A stretch of DNA of 9,390 nucleotides. Source: an uncultured Neisseriaceae bacterium. GTDB taxonomy: Bacteria; Pseudomonadota; Gammaproteobacteria; Burkholderiales; UBA11063. Both the position numbers and the translations under genes were made by a program. Location: the NCBI GenBank assembly GCA_903891375.1, contig CAITEL010000058.1, positions 1-9,390 on the forward strand, written 5' to 3'. Shown here piece after piece: positions 1 to 6,082 of this stretch (positions are counted from its first letter, which is position 1; every line of letters starts with the position of its first letter). The notes under the pieces are model-generated. The model was not told where the DNA came from, did no database searches, and was given only the letters and a program-made list of their open reading frames with translations.

Positions 1-551
1 ACGATATTCGTTTTATGAGTATAAACAATAAAAAAAGCAACCAGTAAGATAGCCCCAAAATATGCATTATTACCCATCAAAACAAAAGCATAAATAGGAG
101 CGCAAATTATCGCAACCAATGCCGACGCCGATGAAACTCTAAATAACATAAAAATTATCGCCCAAGTAATTACCAAAAATAAAGCAACCAATGGGTTAAA
201 ACCCAATATAACCCCTATTGCCGTAGCAACACCCTTGCCTCCTTTAAATTTAAAGAACACAGGGTATATGTGTCCGATTACTGCAAATATTCCACACAAC
301 GCTACAACTGACTCAGTACCATTAACATTAAATAAATGCTTAGCCACAAGAACCACCACTAAACCTTTTAGCAAATCACCAAGTAAAGTTAATCCTGCAG
401 CTTTTTTATTACCGCTACGCATTACGTTTGTAGCTCCTGCATTTTTAGAACCATACAAACGTGGGTCTTCTATTCTATAATATTTACTCACGATAATCGC
501 AAAAGATAAAGAACCTACTAAATATGAAATTAATATCGCTAAATAAACCAC
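1..551 (-). CDS. plsY: PlsY, acyl-phosphate glycerol-3-phosphate acyltransferase (C-terminus beyond window)
   Basis: This integral inner-membrane enzyme moves an acyl group from acyl-phosphate to glycerol-3-phosphate, giving lysophosphatidate, the first step of phospholipid synthesis in the PlsX/PlsY route. I translated 183 residues by hand. The family motifs appear in order: YLVGSLSF at about 10-17, GSKNAGATNVMR at 34-45, a glycine-rich HIYPVFFKFKGGKGVAT at 94-110, and HKTNI at 179-183, where the window ends. Family members are about 200 residues, so roughly 20 are missing. Hydrophobic stretches at about 3-22, 63-72, 82-99, 112-137 and 143-175 fit a polytopic membrane protein. No in-frame ATG exists between the upstream stop (564-566) and the protein, so I chose GTG at 549-551, which puts the first hydrophobic segment where the family has it and leaves an AGGA about 10 bases upstream. 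Two start-stop codon pairs (ATGTAA, ATGTAG) sit just before this GTG. The gene lies 15 bases after the unknown secreted gene and is probably in the erpA operon. The product call is near certain and the start likely. Confidence 0.95.
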   Translation of the reverse strand, partial: MVYLAILISYLVGSLSFAIIVSKYYRIEDPRLYGSKNAGATNVMRSGNKKAAGLTLLGDLLKGLVVVLVAKHLFNVNGTESVVALCGIFAVIGHIYPVFFKFKGGKGVATAIGVILGFNPLVALFLVITWAIIFMLFRVSSASALVAIICAPIYAFVLMGNNAYFGAILLVAFFIVYTHKTNI

Positions 552-566
552 TACATTTACATCCTA

Positions 567-1076
567 CTAATATTTAATATTAAGTTGCAATTGATTGATA
601 CCAACATTCATTTTTACATTCTCACTTGGTTCAATTGACCAATTATAATTACTTTTGTATTTATTCATTGCATTTTTTAATTCTTGACCTTGCAATGCAT
701 TTTGATTTGCCGACGAAGTTGGCGTTTTTGGTGCTACATTTGAACTATTTGTATCTGATGACACACTGCTACTGCTTGAAATACCAGGAATATCACCACC
801 AAAAAGATAACTCTCTTTTTTATTGTTACAAAATACAGAACTGGAACTCATGTACTGTCCATTATCACAGTAATTAGTCCCACTAACTGCATTCGTAGTG
901 AAATCATTGTTGTAAGTATTTGTGGCATTATTTGTCTGAGTATTAGTGGCATTATTTGTCTGCGTTGACGAATTTGATTTGACTAGCAAGAATTTTGGTA
1001 CAAAATCTGCCAACGCTAAAGCCATTGAGCAATTAACCGTCAATAACATTGTTAAAAATAGTACAAATCGCCACAT
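567..1076 (-). CDS. Unknown secreted low-complexity protein
   Basis: I do not recognise the family. From the ATG at 1074-1076 the product is 169 residues. It starts with a hydrophobic segment (MWRFVLFLTMLLTVNC...) followed by ALALA-DF, a good signal peptidase I site, so export to the periplasm or surface is likely. The Cys in VNCS lacks a proper lipobox. After this come an Asn/Thr-rich region with two TQTNNATN units, two cysteines 13 residues apart that could form a disulfide, a Ser-rich stretch (GISSSSSVSS) and a Pro/Thr/Ser linker. The end is more ordered (VKMNVGINQLQLNIKY), alternates hydrophobic and polar residues and finishes on Tyr, which faintly recalls an outer-membrane beta-strand; that is only a guess. 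An ATG three codons earlier (1083-1085) abuts the GAGG at 1086-1089, too close for a ribosome binding site, so the later ATG is preferred. The erpA stop (1089-1091) lies just upstream, suggesting co-transcription and translational coupling. The signal peptide and coupling argue for a real gene; the function is unknown. Confidence 0.72.
   Translation of the reverse strand: MWRFVLFLTMLLTVNCSMALALADFVPKFLLVKSNSSTQTNNATNTQTNNATNTYNNDFTTNAVSGTNYCDNGQYMSSSSVFCNNKKESYLFGGDIPGISSSSSVSSDTNSSNVAPKTPTSSANQNALQGQELKNAMNKYKSNYNWSIEPSENVKMNVGINQLQLNIKY
916..963 (-). repeat. Two 24-bp tandem units in the secreted-protein gene
   Basis: Bases 916-939 and 940-963 are near-identical 24-mers (gtatttgtggcattatttgt and gtattagtggcattatttgt, each followed by four more bases) that differ at two positions. 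In the protein they give two TQTNNATN units. The unit is a multiple of three, so copy-number change would stay in frame. Confidence 0.85.
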
Positions 1077-1088
1077 CCAAAACATCCT

Positions 1089-1481
1089 CTATATAGAGAA
1101 TGAAGACCCACATCCGCAAGTTGTTGTTGCTGTTGGATTTTTGATAGTAAATTGTGCACCTTCAAAAGAATCCACATAGTCAATTTCCGCCCCAATTAAA
1201 TATTGATAAGACATACTATCAACCAAGAACTTAACACCTTCTTTTTCGACAACGAGGTCGTCATCATTAGTTATTTCATCAAAAGTAAAACCATATTGAA
1301 ACCCAGAACATCCACCGCCAGTTACAAAAACTCTCAGACCTAGATCTGGATTACCTTCTTCGTCTACTAATTCGCGAACTTTTTTTACTGCATTATCGGT
1401 AAACATTATAGAATTTTCCATTTTTTCAGTCGACACATCGGAATTTTCCATTTTTTCAGTCGACACTATAGAACTATTCAT
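1089..1481 (-). CDS. erpA: ErpA, A-type iron-sulfur cluster carrier/insertion protein
   Basis: ErpA binds an Fe-S cluster and delivers it in the cytosol to apo-enzymes; in E. coli these include isoprenoid enzymes IspG and IspH. The 130-residue product carries the three conserved cysteines: Cys58 in [16 protein letters not shown], and Cys122 and Cys124 in [12 protein letters not shown] at the very C-terminus. The match to ErpA rather than IscA or SufA is strong over the whole core (from about residue 27). The E. coli protein is 114 residues; the extra length is an N-terminal extension holding a 10-residue tandem duplication (VSTEKMENS at 6-14 and 16-24). Each copy supplies an in-frame ATG (codons at 1449-1451 and 1419-1421), and another ATG at 1404-1406 directly precedes FTDNAV, so the true start is uncertain. 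The first ATG has only a weak GAGAA about 8 bases upstream. A strong promoter lies about 100 bases upstream, and the secreted-protein gene and plsY follow closely. Confidence 0.96.
   Translation of the reverse strand: MNSSIVSTEKMENSDVSTEKMENSIMFTDNAVKKVRELVDEEGNPDLGLRVFVTGGGCSGFQYGFTFDEITNDDDLVVEKEGVKFLVDSMSYQYLIGAEIDYVDSFEGAQFTIKNPTATTTCGCGSSFSI
1411..1470 (-). repeat. 30-bp tandem duplication at the erpA 5' end
   Basis: Bases 1411-1440 and 1441-1470 are adjacent 30-mers. The first 26 bases are identical (beginning gaattttccattttttcagt, with a GTCGAC site), and only the last four differ (atcg versus tata). The unit is in frame and gives a duplicated VSTEKMENS in ErpA. The perfect identity over 26 bases suggests a recent slippage event. 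Confidence 0.93.
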
Positions 1482-1590
1482 TATTTTTTCTCACTAAATA
1501 AAATTTATATACACATTCATACTTAACACACCAGAAATTTGAAATCTTTGATGAGCGATGCCGTGTAATAGCGCATCAAGTATATTCAAT

Positions 1591-1620
1591 ATTATAACAA
1601 AAATCCCTCACTAATGTGAA
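1591..1620 (-). promoter_or_regulatory. Probable sigma-70 promoter for erpA
   Basis: On the minus strand a consensus -10 TATAAT (1591-1596) is preceded by an extended -10 TG with one base between. A -35 TTCACA (1615-1620, one mismatch to TTGACA) lies 18 bases upstream. Transcription would start near 1584 and give a leader of about 100 bases before erpA. The -35 lies inside the stem of the tsf terminator. The leader has a possible short hairpin (TTGATG pairing with CATCAA); I did not find a convincing IscR site. Confidence 0.7.
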
Positions 1621-1627
1621 GGATTTT
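1600..1627 (-). terminator. Rho-independent terminator after tsf
   Basis: On the minus strand AAAATCCTTCAC, a loop ATTA, then GTGAGGGATTTT form a 12-bp stem with one mismatch. T residues follow (GGGATTTTTG). The hairpin starts 28 bases after the tsf stop and closes the rpsB-tsf transcript. The stem is A/U-rich at its base, so efficiency may be moderate. Confidence 0.78.
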
Positions 1628-1654
1628 CTATAAAACAAAAAATGTTTTTAACAA

Positions 1655-2539
1655 TTATTTACTAACTATAGATGCGGCGGCTACTTCTGCAGCAAAATCT
1701 ACTGATTTTTTTTCAATACCTTCACCAACCACAAACATGGCAAAATTATTTACTTTAGCGTTTTTACTTTGCAATAGTTTTTCAACAGTTACATCAGGGT
1801 TTTTCACAAATGATTGACCCAATAGAGTTATTTCAGCAAGATATTTACTAATTCTACCCTCAACCATTTTGGCAATTATTTCTGCAGGTTTACCCGATTG
1901 TTCTGCTTGTTGCATATAGATATTACGCTCAGATGCGATTTTATCTGTAGGTACGTTTTCTTTAGATACACAAATCGGTTTACTCGCCGCAATATGCATC
2001 GCCAAATCTTTACCAAGCTCAGTGTCTCCACCAACCATATCAATTGCTACACCAATTTTCTTGCCGTGTAAATAAGTAGCTATATATCCATCTGTTGAAA
2101 ATCGTTCAAATCTACGTACGGAAATATTTTCACCTAATTTAGCTACAAGTTCTTTGCGCATTTCTTCAACGGTAGCACCATTTTCCAATTTTGCATTAAA
2201 GACGTTTTCAAGAGTAGCGATATTTTGCTCAACAATAACTTTAGCAACCCCATTAGCAAAATTAACAAAGTTATCATCTTTAGCTACGAAATCTGTTTCA
2301 CAGTTAATCTCAACTAAAGAACCATGCTTACCATCAGCACTAACATAGACAACAACTGTACCTTCTGCTGCGGTTCTACCTGCAACTTTACCTGCTTTTG
2401 CACCACTTCTAACCCGTAAGATCTCTTCGGCTTTTTTTAAATCACCTTCAGACTCAACTAGTGCTTTCTTACACTCCATCATCCCTAACCCAGTAATTTC
2501 TCTGAGTTCAGCAACCATCTTGGCTGTTATATTTGACAT
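1655..2539 (-). CDS. tsf: Translation elongation factor Ts
   Basis: EF-Ts is the cytosolic nucleotide exchange factor that releases GDP from EF-Tu. The 294-residue product (E. coli 283) has the N-terminal UBA-like region with [16 protein letters not shown] at about 12-27, the EF-Tu-contacting TDFVAKD at 82-88, the core MHIAASKP near 181, [16 protein letters not shown] near 214, and the C-terminal VGEGIEK. The start is secure: an AAGGAG (2548-2553) lies 8 bases upstream of the ATG. It follows rpsB, the normal order, with a spacer of 150 bases filled mostly by a large palindrome. A terminator follows. The usual downstream neighbours pyrH and frr are absent; erpA comes next instead. Confidence 0.98.
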   Translation of the reverse strand: MSNITAKMVAELREITGLGMMECKKALVESEGDLKKAEEILRVRSGAKAGKVAGRTAAEGTVVVYVSADGKHGSLVEINCETDFVAKDDNFVNFANGVAKVIVEQNIATLENVFNAKLENGATVEEMRKELVAKLGENISVRRFERFSTDGYIATYLHGKKIGVAIDMVGGDTELGKDLAMHIAASKPICVSKENVPTDKIASERNIYMQQAEQSGKPAEIIAKMVEGRISKYLAEITLLGQSFVKNPDVTVEKLLQSKNAKVNNFAMFVVGEGIEKKSVDFAAEVAAASIVSK

Positions 2540-2569
2540 TAATTATTCTCCTTATTTATGAAAATGAAC

Positions 2570-2684
2570 ACGTATACTCGAACAGATTCAAGATCCATGG
2601 AGGCGCCAAGCGACGCCACCTACAGGTAGTAAGTAAGGAGCTTGGCAACAAACATGGAGTTTGAATATGAATGAGTATATACGT
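2570..2684. repeat. 115-bp imperfect palindrome resembling ERIC/IRU elements, in the rpsB-tsf spacer
   Basis: Nested complementary arms run through the whole element: ACGTATACTC (2570-2579) with GAGTATATACGT (2673-2684), ATTCAA (2586-2591) with TTGAAT (2661-2666), CCATG (2595-2599) with CATGG (2653-2657), and GCCAAGC (2605-2611) with GCTTGGC (2640-2646). The middle holds ACCTACAGGT and AGTAAGTAAGGAGC. From memory, the outer right half (TTGGCAACAAACATGGAG, then TTTGAATATGAATGAGTATA) closely follows the end of enterobacterial ERIC sequences, and the length is similar (ERIC is about 127 bp), while the ERIC central core is not well conserved. It begins 5 bases after the rpsB stop and ends before the tsf ribosome binding site, so it is transcribed and would fold into a long hairpin in the mRNA. 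The palindrome is directly seen; the ERIC relationship is inferred. Confidence 0.75.
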
Positions 2685-2689
2685 TTAAT

Positions 2690-3505
2690 TTATTCAGCAA
2701 CAGTAACTTCTACATCAGCATTTGAGACAGATTCAGTATCTGCTTTTTTTACTCTATGTACAGTTTTTTGTTTAGCCTCATCAGATTCTTCAACCATCTC
2801 GATTTTAATTTGATTAGCTAAATCTACAGAAGAACTCTCTTTAGCTTGAATAACTACATCAGCTACTTTAGACAAGTATAATCTGATAGCCTTAGCTGAG
2901 TCATCATTACCTGGAATAACATAATCAACAACTGATGGATCATTGTTCGTATCTACAATACCAACAACTTTAATACCCAAACGTTTAGCTTCTTTTATTG
3001 CTATATCATGACAACCAGTATCTACCACAAATATTACTGAGGGGATTTGTTTCATTTCCGCAATTCCACCAATACTTGATTGTAATTTAGCTACTTCACG
3101 ATTTAAGTCTAATAATTCTTTTTTCGATAAACTATTATCATTTTTATTTAATAATTCTTTTTTTGTCTCTAATTTTTTAATTGATTTTTTAACTGTTTCA
3201 AAATTAGTTAACATACCACCTAACCAACGATGGTCAACATATGGCATTCCAGCACGAATCGCTTCTTCAGCAACAATTGCACCTGCATGAGTTCTAGTAC
3301 CTACAAATAATACTGAGCCTTTGTTTTTAACAGACTGCTTAATGAATTTTAATGCATCATCAAACATCGTAACTGTTTGATCTAGGTTAATAATATGGAT
3401 TTTATCTCTTGCACCAAAAATAAATTTTTTCATCTTTGGGTTACAGAATTTAGTTTGGTGACCAAAATGAACACCAGCTTCGAACATTTCTTTTAATAAT
3501 GACAT
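2690..3505 (-). CDS. rpsB: 30S ribosomal protein S2
   Basis: S2 joins the small subunit late and helps dock S1. The 271-residue product has the family start MSLLKEMFEAGVHFGHQTKF, then NPKMKKFIFGARDKIHIINL, HRWLGGMLTNFETVKKSI, a Lys-rich coiled-coil insertion, and VVGIVDTNNDPSVVDYVIPG followed by NDDSAKAIRLY. It is about 30 residues longer than the E. coli protein because of an acidic, low-complexity C-terminal tail (from about VVIQAKESSS). I start it at the ATG at 3503-3505, because AAGGAA lies 6 bases upstream and the sequence from there matches the family; an in-frame ATG 11 codons earlier (3536-3538) adds residues foreign to S2. It heads the rpsB-tsf operon, with a structured leader upstream that may support S2 autoregulation. 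Confidence 0.98.
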   Translation of the reverse strand: MSLLKEMFEAGVHFGHQTKFCNPKMKKFIFGARDKIHIINLDQTVTMFDDALKFIKQSVKNKGSVLFVGTRTHAGAIVAEEAIRAGMPYVDHRWLGGMLTNFETVKKSIKKLETKKELLNKNDNSLSKKELLDLNREVAKLQSSIGGIAEMKQIPSVIFVVDTGCHDIAIKEAKRLGIKVVGIVDTNNDPSVVDYVIPGNDDSAKAIRLYLSKVADVVIQAKESSSVDLANQIKIEMVEESDEAKQKTVHRVKKADTESVSNADVEVTVAE

Positions 3506-3634
3506 TTTATTTCCTTCAAAAGGGTTATACTTCCACAAATGGGTTTAGATAATCAACGATTACACCCTTTTTAACCATCTGTGTGCTTTTTATAAAATTA
3601 CGACTACAATAACTACAAGTTATAATAACCACGA
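3506..3634 (-). promoter_or_regulatory. Structured rpsB 5' leader, possible S2 autoregulatory site
   Basis: The predicted rpsB transcript has about 129 untranslated bases. They contain an imperfect stem joining 3571-3585 (CACACAGATGGTTAA) to 3533-3546 (AAACCCATTTGTGG). Its loop has a smaller hairpin, TAATC-gtt-GATTA (3550-3562). Separately, AAAAGGGT (3564-3571) can pair with ACCCTTTT (3518-3525), which sits next to the Shine-Dalgarno at 3511-3516, so a switch or pseudoknot is possible. In E. coli and relatives S2 represses rpsB-tsf through the rpsB leader. The pairings are seen; the regulatory role is inferred. Confidence 0.42.
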
Positions 3635-3640
3635 GTACGG

Positions 3641-3670
3641 ATTATAGCATAAATAACTGCCATTTGTCCA
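3641..3670 (-). promoter_or_regulatory. rpsB-tsf promoter
   Basis: On the minus strand there is a consensus -10 TATAAT (3641-3646) with an extended TGC in front, and a -35 TGGACA (3665-3670, one mismatch) at an 18-base spacing. Start of transcription would be near 3634. The promoter begins 19 bases after the stop of the Cys-rich gene, and I see no clear terminator between them, so read-through from the iron operon is possible. Confidence 0.72.
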
Positions 3671-3688
3671 TATGTCAGTTTAAATTTT

Positions 3689-3895
3689 TTATTTTGTAGT
3701 ATTTATCGGAATCGTTTGTCTACCCGTAACTGATTTTTTTGCAAATGATTTAGTACTACACGCCCCACCAGAACAACCGCTACACATTGTTACGCATTTA
3801 TTTTTACGCATTTTAAAAAACATTCTAACTAGCCATACTACAGCAAACAAAATGATACTCGAAACACTAAAGATATCCAAAAAATGACTACTCAT
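3689..3895 (-). CDS. Small FeoB-associated Cys-rich membrane protein
   Basis: The 68-residue product has one membrane segment (about residues 9-26, SVSSIILFAVVWLVRMFF), a basic stretch (KMRKNK), then a cysteine cluster CVTMCSGCSGGAC and a Lys-rich tail. This plan, with the position right after feoB, fits the FeoB-associated Cys-rich membrane protein family, whose role is unclear; it may bind iron or assist FeoB at the inner membrane. The start is well supported by an AGAGGTGA ribosome binding site a few bases upstream. The gap to the feoB stop is 24 bases, so it is the third gene of the operon. E. coli FeoC is a different, soluble winged-helix protein, and this is not a homologue. Confidence 0.85.
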   Translation of the reverse strand: MSSHFLDIFSVSSIILFAVVWLVRMFFKMRKNKCVTMCSGCSGGACSTKSFAKKSVTGRQTIPINTTK

Positions 3896-3919
3896 ACGCT
3901 CACCTCTAAATAATAATTA

Positions 3920-5776
3920 CTAACTAAAAAAAACTGCAACTCTATACACAATAAATGACATTAAATATGCAAGCCCAATTTGATAGCCAAACATAATTAA
4001 AGGCCATTTATACGAGTTAGTCTCACGCTTAACTACCGCCAGAGTTGAAACACATTGCGGTGCAAATACATACCAAGTAATTAACGACAAAGCTGTAGCT
4101 AACGACCATGAATGTTGTAATACTACGCTTAAACTTTGACGCACCGCATCATCACTACCACTTATCGCATAAATTGTACCTAAGGCTGACACAGCAACTT
4201 CTCGCGCTGCCATTCCAGGGATTAAAGCCGCAACTATCTGCCAATTAAAACCTATTGGTTTAAAAATAACTTCTAAATAATGCCCCATGATACCCACAAA
4301 ACTATAATCTATTGCTGGTAATTTTGCATTAATTGGTGCATGAGGAAATGTTGACAACACCCACAAAATAACCATTATTGATACGATAATGGTCCCAGCT
4401 CTGCGCAAAAATGATTTTGCTGGCTTAATTAGTTCTATCAAAAGATTTTTAATTCCTGGTAGTTTATAGCTCGGTAACTCCATAATTGATGGCTCTTTAC
4501 CACCCTTTAAGAAGAAAAATTTAAAAACAAATGCCATAAGTAATACAAAAATTATACCTACAGCAAATAAAGAAAACATTACCAACCCCTGCAAATTAAA
4601 TATACCAAACACGGTACGAACTGGGATAAAAATACTAATAAGTAACGTGTACACTGGAATTCTGGCAGAACAAGTAACCAATGGACTAACCAAAATGGTA
4701 ACCAATCTATCGTTTTTATTCTCAATAGTACGGGTTGCCATAATTCCTGGGATAGCACAAGCAAAACTAGATAAAATTGGAATAAATGCCTTACCATGTA
4801 ACCCAGCACTCGCCATTATTTTATCCATTAGAAAAGCAGCACGTGCCATATAACCACTATCTTCTAAAATTATAATAAACAATGAAATGCATAAAATTTG
4901 AGGTAAAAATACGACAACAGCACCAACACCAGCAATAATACCATCACCCAATAAGCCGCCAAGTAGTGAATTAGGTAATATCATACCTACATAACCTTGT
5001 AACCAATCGGCTCCATTTTGTAACATATCCTGAGGTATTTTAGCCCAACTAAACACTGCTTGAAATAACACAAACAGGATAAATAATAAAATTATACTGC
5101 CAAAAACTGGATGTAAGAATATGTTATCTATTTTTTCTGAAATAATTGATGGAACACCATGACTTGTTTTGACTCGGTCAAGAATTTGCGCTACTTTTAT
5201 ATGGTAGTCACGTGATTTTTCTAAATCTGGTGCTTGCCAAGTATTCTCGCTACACGAAAGATTCGGAATGCTATTATCAATTAACTGCACTAACTCTGGC
5301 ACTCCATATTTTTTTATCGCAGTCGTTTCAATGATTTTACAACCCAACTCTTGTTGTAGTTTAATCAAATCATAATGATAACCACGATTGTTAGCAATAT
5401 CAATCATATTTAATGCTACAATCATTGGTTTACCAGTTTGCTTTAATTCCAACACCAAACGTAAACCATTTTGTAAATTTGTAGCATCTAAAATACATAA
5501 TACCAAGTCAATCTGATCTTCTTCCTTATATTGCCCCATCACCACATCACGAGTTATTTTTTCATCTGGACTACGCGACCTCAAACTATAGGTACCAGGT
5601 AAATCAATCAAAGTACAATTAATGTGGTTAGGTGTGATAAAAAATCCATGTTTTTTTTCTATAGTAACACCAGGGTAATTAGCAACTCTTTGTTTACTTC
5701 CTGTTAATGCATTAAACATTGCTGTTTTTCCGCAATTTGGGTTTCCCACTAATGCAATTTTTATATTCTTCAACAT
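3920..5776 (-). CDS. feoB: FeoB, ferrous iron transporter with N-terminal G domain
   Basis: FeoB imports Fe(II) across the inner membrane. The 618-residue protein begins with a GTPase domain: G1 GNPNCGKT at 11-18, the switch I YPGVT at 34-38, G3 DLPG at 58-61, G4 NMID at 123-126, and a G5-like TTA near 151. A linker/GDI-like region (about 170-215) leads into the membrane domain. The Gate motifs are intact: SGYMARAAFLMD at 307-318, FACAIPGIMATRTI with Cys340, SPLVTCSARIPVY with Cys369, AREVAVSALGTIY at 524-536, and FAPQCVSTLAVVKRE with Cys575. It lacks the long C-terminal part of the 773-residue E. coli form, as expected for the short beta-type. The start codon is 6 bases after the feoA stop, with AAGAGG inside the end of feoA, so the two are coupled. 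It is regulated through the Fur-box promoter of feoA. Confidence 0.98.
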   Translation of the reverse strand: MLKNIKIALVGNPNCGKTAMFNALTGSKQRVANYPGVTIEKKHGFFITPNHINCTLIDLPGTYSLRSRSPDEKITRDVVMGQYKEEDQIDLVLCILDATNLQNGLRLVLELKQTGKPMIVALNMIDIANNRGYHYDLIKLQQELGCKIIETTAIKKYGVPELVQLIDNSIPNLSCSENTWQAPDLEKSRDYHIKVAQILDRVKTSHGVPSIISEKIDNIFLHPVFGSIILLFILFVLFQAVFSWAKIPQDMLQNGADWLQGYVGMILPNSLLGGLLGDGIIAGVGAVVVFLPQILCISLFIIILEDSGYMARAAFLMDKIMASAGLHGKAFIPILSSFACAIPGIMATRTIENKNDRLVTILVSPLVTCSARIPVYTLLISIFIPVRTVFGIFNLQGLVMFSLFAVGIIFVLLMAFVFKFFFLKGGKEPSIMELPSYKLPGIKNLLIELIKPAKSFLRRAGTIIVSIMVILWVLSTFPHAPINAKLPAIDYSFVGIMGHYLEVIFKPIGFNWQIVAALIPGMAAREVAVSALGTIYAISGSDDAVRQSLSVVLQHSWSLATALSLITWYVFAPQCVSTLAVVKRETNSYKWPLIMFGYQIGLAYLMSFIVYRVAVFFS

Positions 5777-5782
5777 CGTAGC

Positions 5783-6049
5783 CTAAACCTCTTGTGTCAT
5801 AATTACTGAGGCTTCTTTTTTCCGTAATGATATCAGTGTATTATTGTTATTAATTCTAACTGCAATTGGCTCACCGCCCCACATCCCTTTTTGTAACACC
5901 TGTACCGTAGCACCTTCAATAAAACCCATCTCTAATAACCGTGCTTCAATTTCTCCAGATACACAATCGGTACCGCCACCTAAAATTGATTCATCAATCT
6001 TATTAATTACCCCACATTCCAACTTTTTAAATTTAGACAACGCTTTCAC
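5783..6049 (-). CDS. feoA: FeoA, cytosolic SH3-like partner of FeoB
   Basis: FeoA is a small SH3-like protein needed for FeoB activity. The product has 88 residues, in the usual 75-90 range. It shows ECGVINKID, a Gly-rich loop, EARLLEMGFIEGATVQVLQKGMW-type family core (shown here in part as RLLEMGFIEGATVQV), GEPIAVRI and LISLRKKEASVI. The reading frame stays open to 6112 through a TTG and an ATG, but those codons lie within the -35/Fur-box region, upstream of the predicted transcript start. I therefore choose GTG at 6047-6049, preceded by GGAAA 6-7 bases upstream; a TTG three codons on is also possible. It is the first gene of the operon, with feoB 6 bases after its stop. Confidence 0.93.
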   Translation of the reverse strand: MKALSKFKKLECGVINKIDESILGGGTDCVSGEIEARLLEMGFIEGATVQVLQKGMWGGEPIAVRINNNNTLISLRKKEASVIMTQEV

Positions 6050-6082
6050 TATTTTTCCAATATATAAATTATTTAATACGTA

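Noticed and set aside
235..480. Plus-strand open frame of 81 codons
   Set aside because: It is antisense to plsY, whose family motifs are unmistakable on the other strand.
1019..1030. Lipoprotein cleavage site at the Cys in the secreted protein's signal peptide
   Set aside because: The residues before Cys are T-V-N, and Asn at -1 does not fit a lipobox; ALALA-DF is a better signal peptidase I site.
626..1179. Two plus-strand open frames opposite the secreted-protein gene and erpA
   Set aside because: No ribosome binding site, odd composition, and the minus-strand genes explain the region (the second covers the conserved ErpA C-terminus).
916..1470. Short direct repeats as a possible CRISPR
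   Set aside because: Both repeat pairs are tandem, in frame inside genes and have no spacers.
1482..1590. IscR binding site in the erpA leader
   Set aside because: I looked for the type 1 and type 2 patterns and found no convincing full match.
2154..2348. Plus-strand open frame inside tsf
   Set aside because: Antisense to conserved EF-Ts sequence.
3506..3538. Eleven extra N-terminal residues for S2
   Set aside because: The internal ATG at 3503-3505 has the good ribosome binding site and matches the family start.
4579..4853. Open frames on both strands within feoB
   Set aside because: Out-of-frame or antisense readings of conserved FeoB membrane segments; hydrophobicity comes from the overlap.
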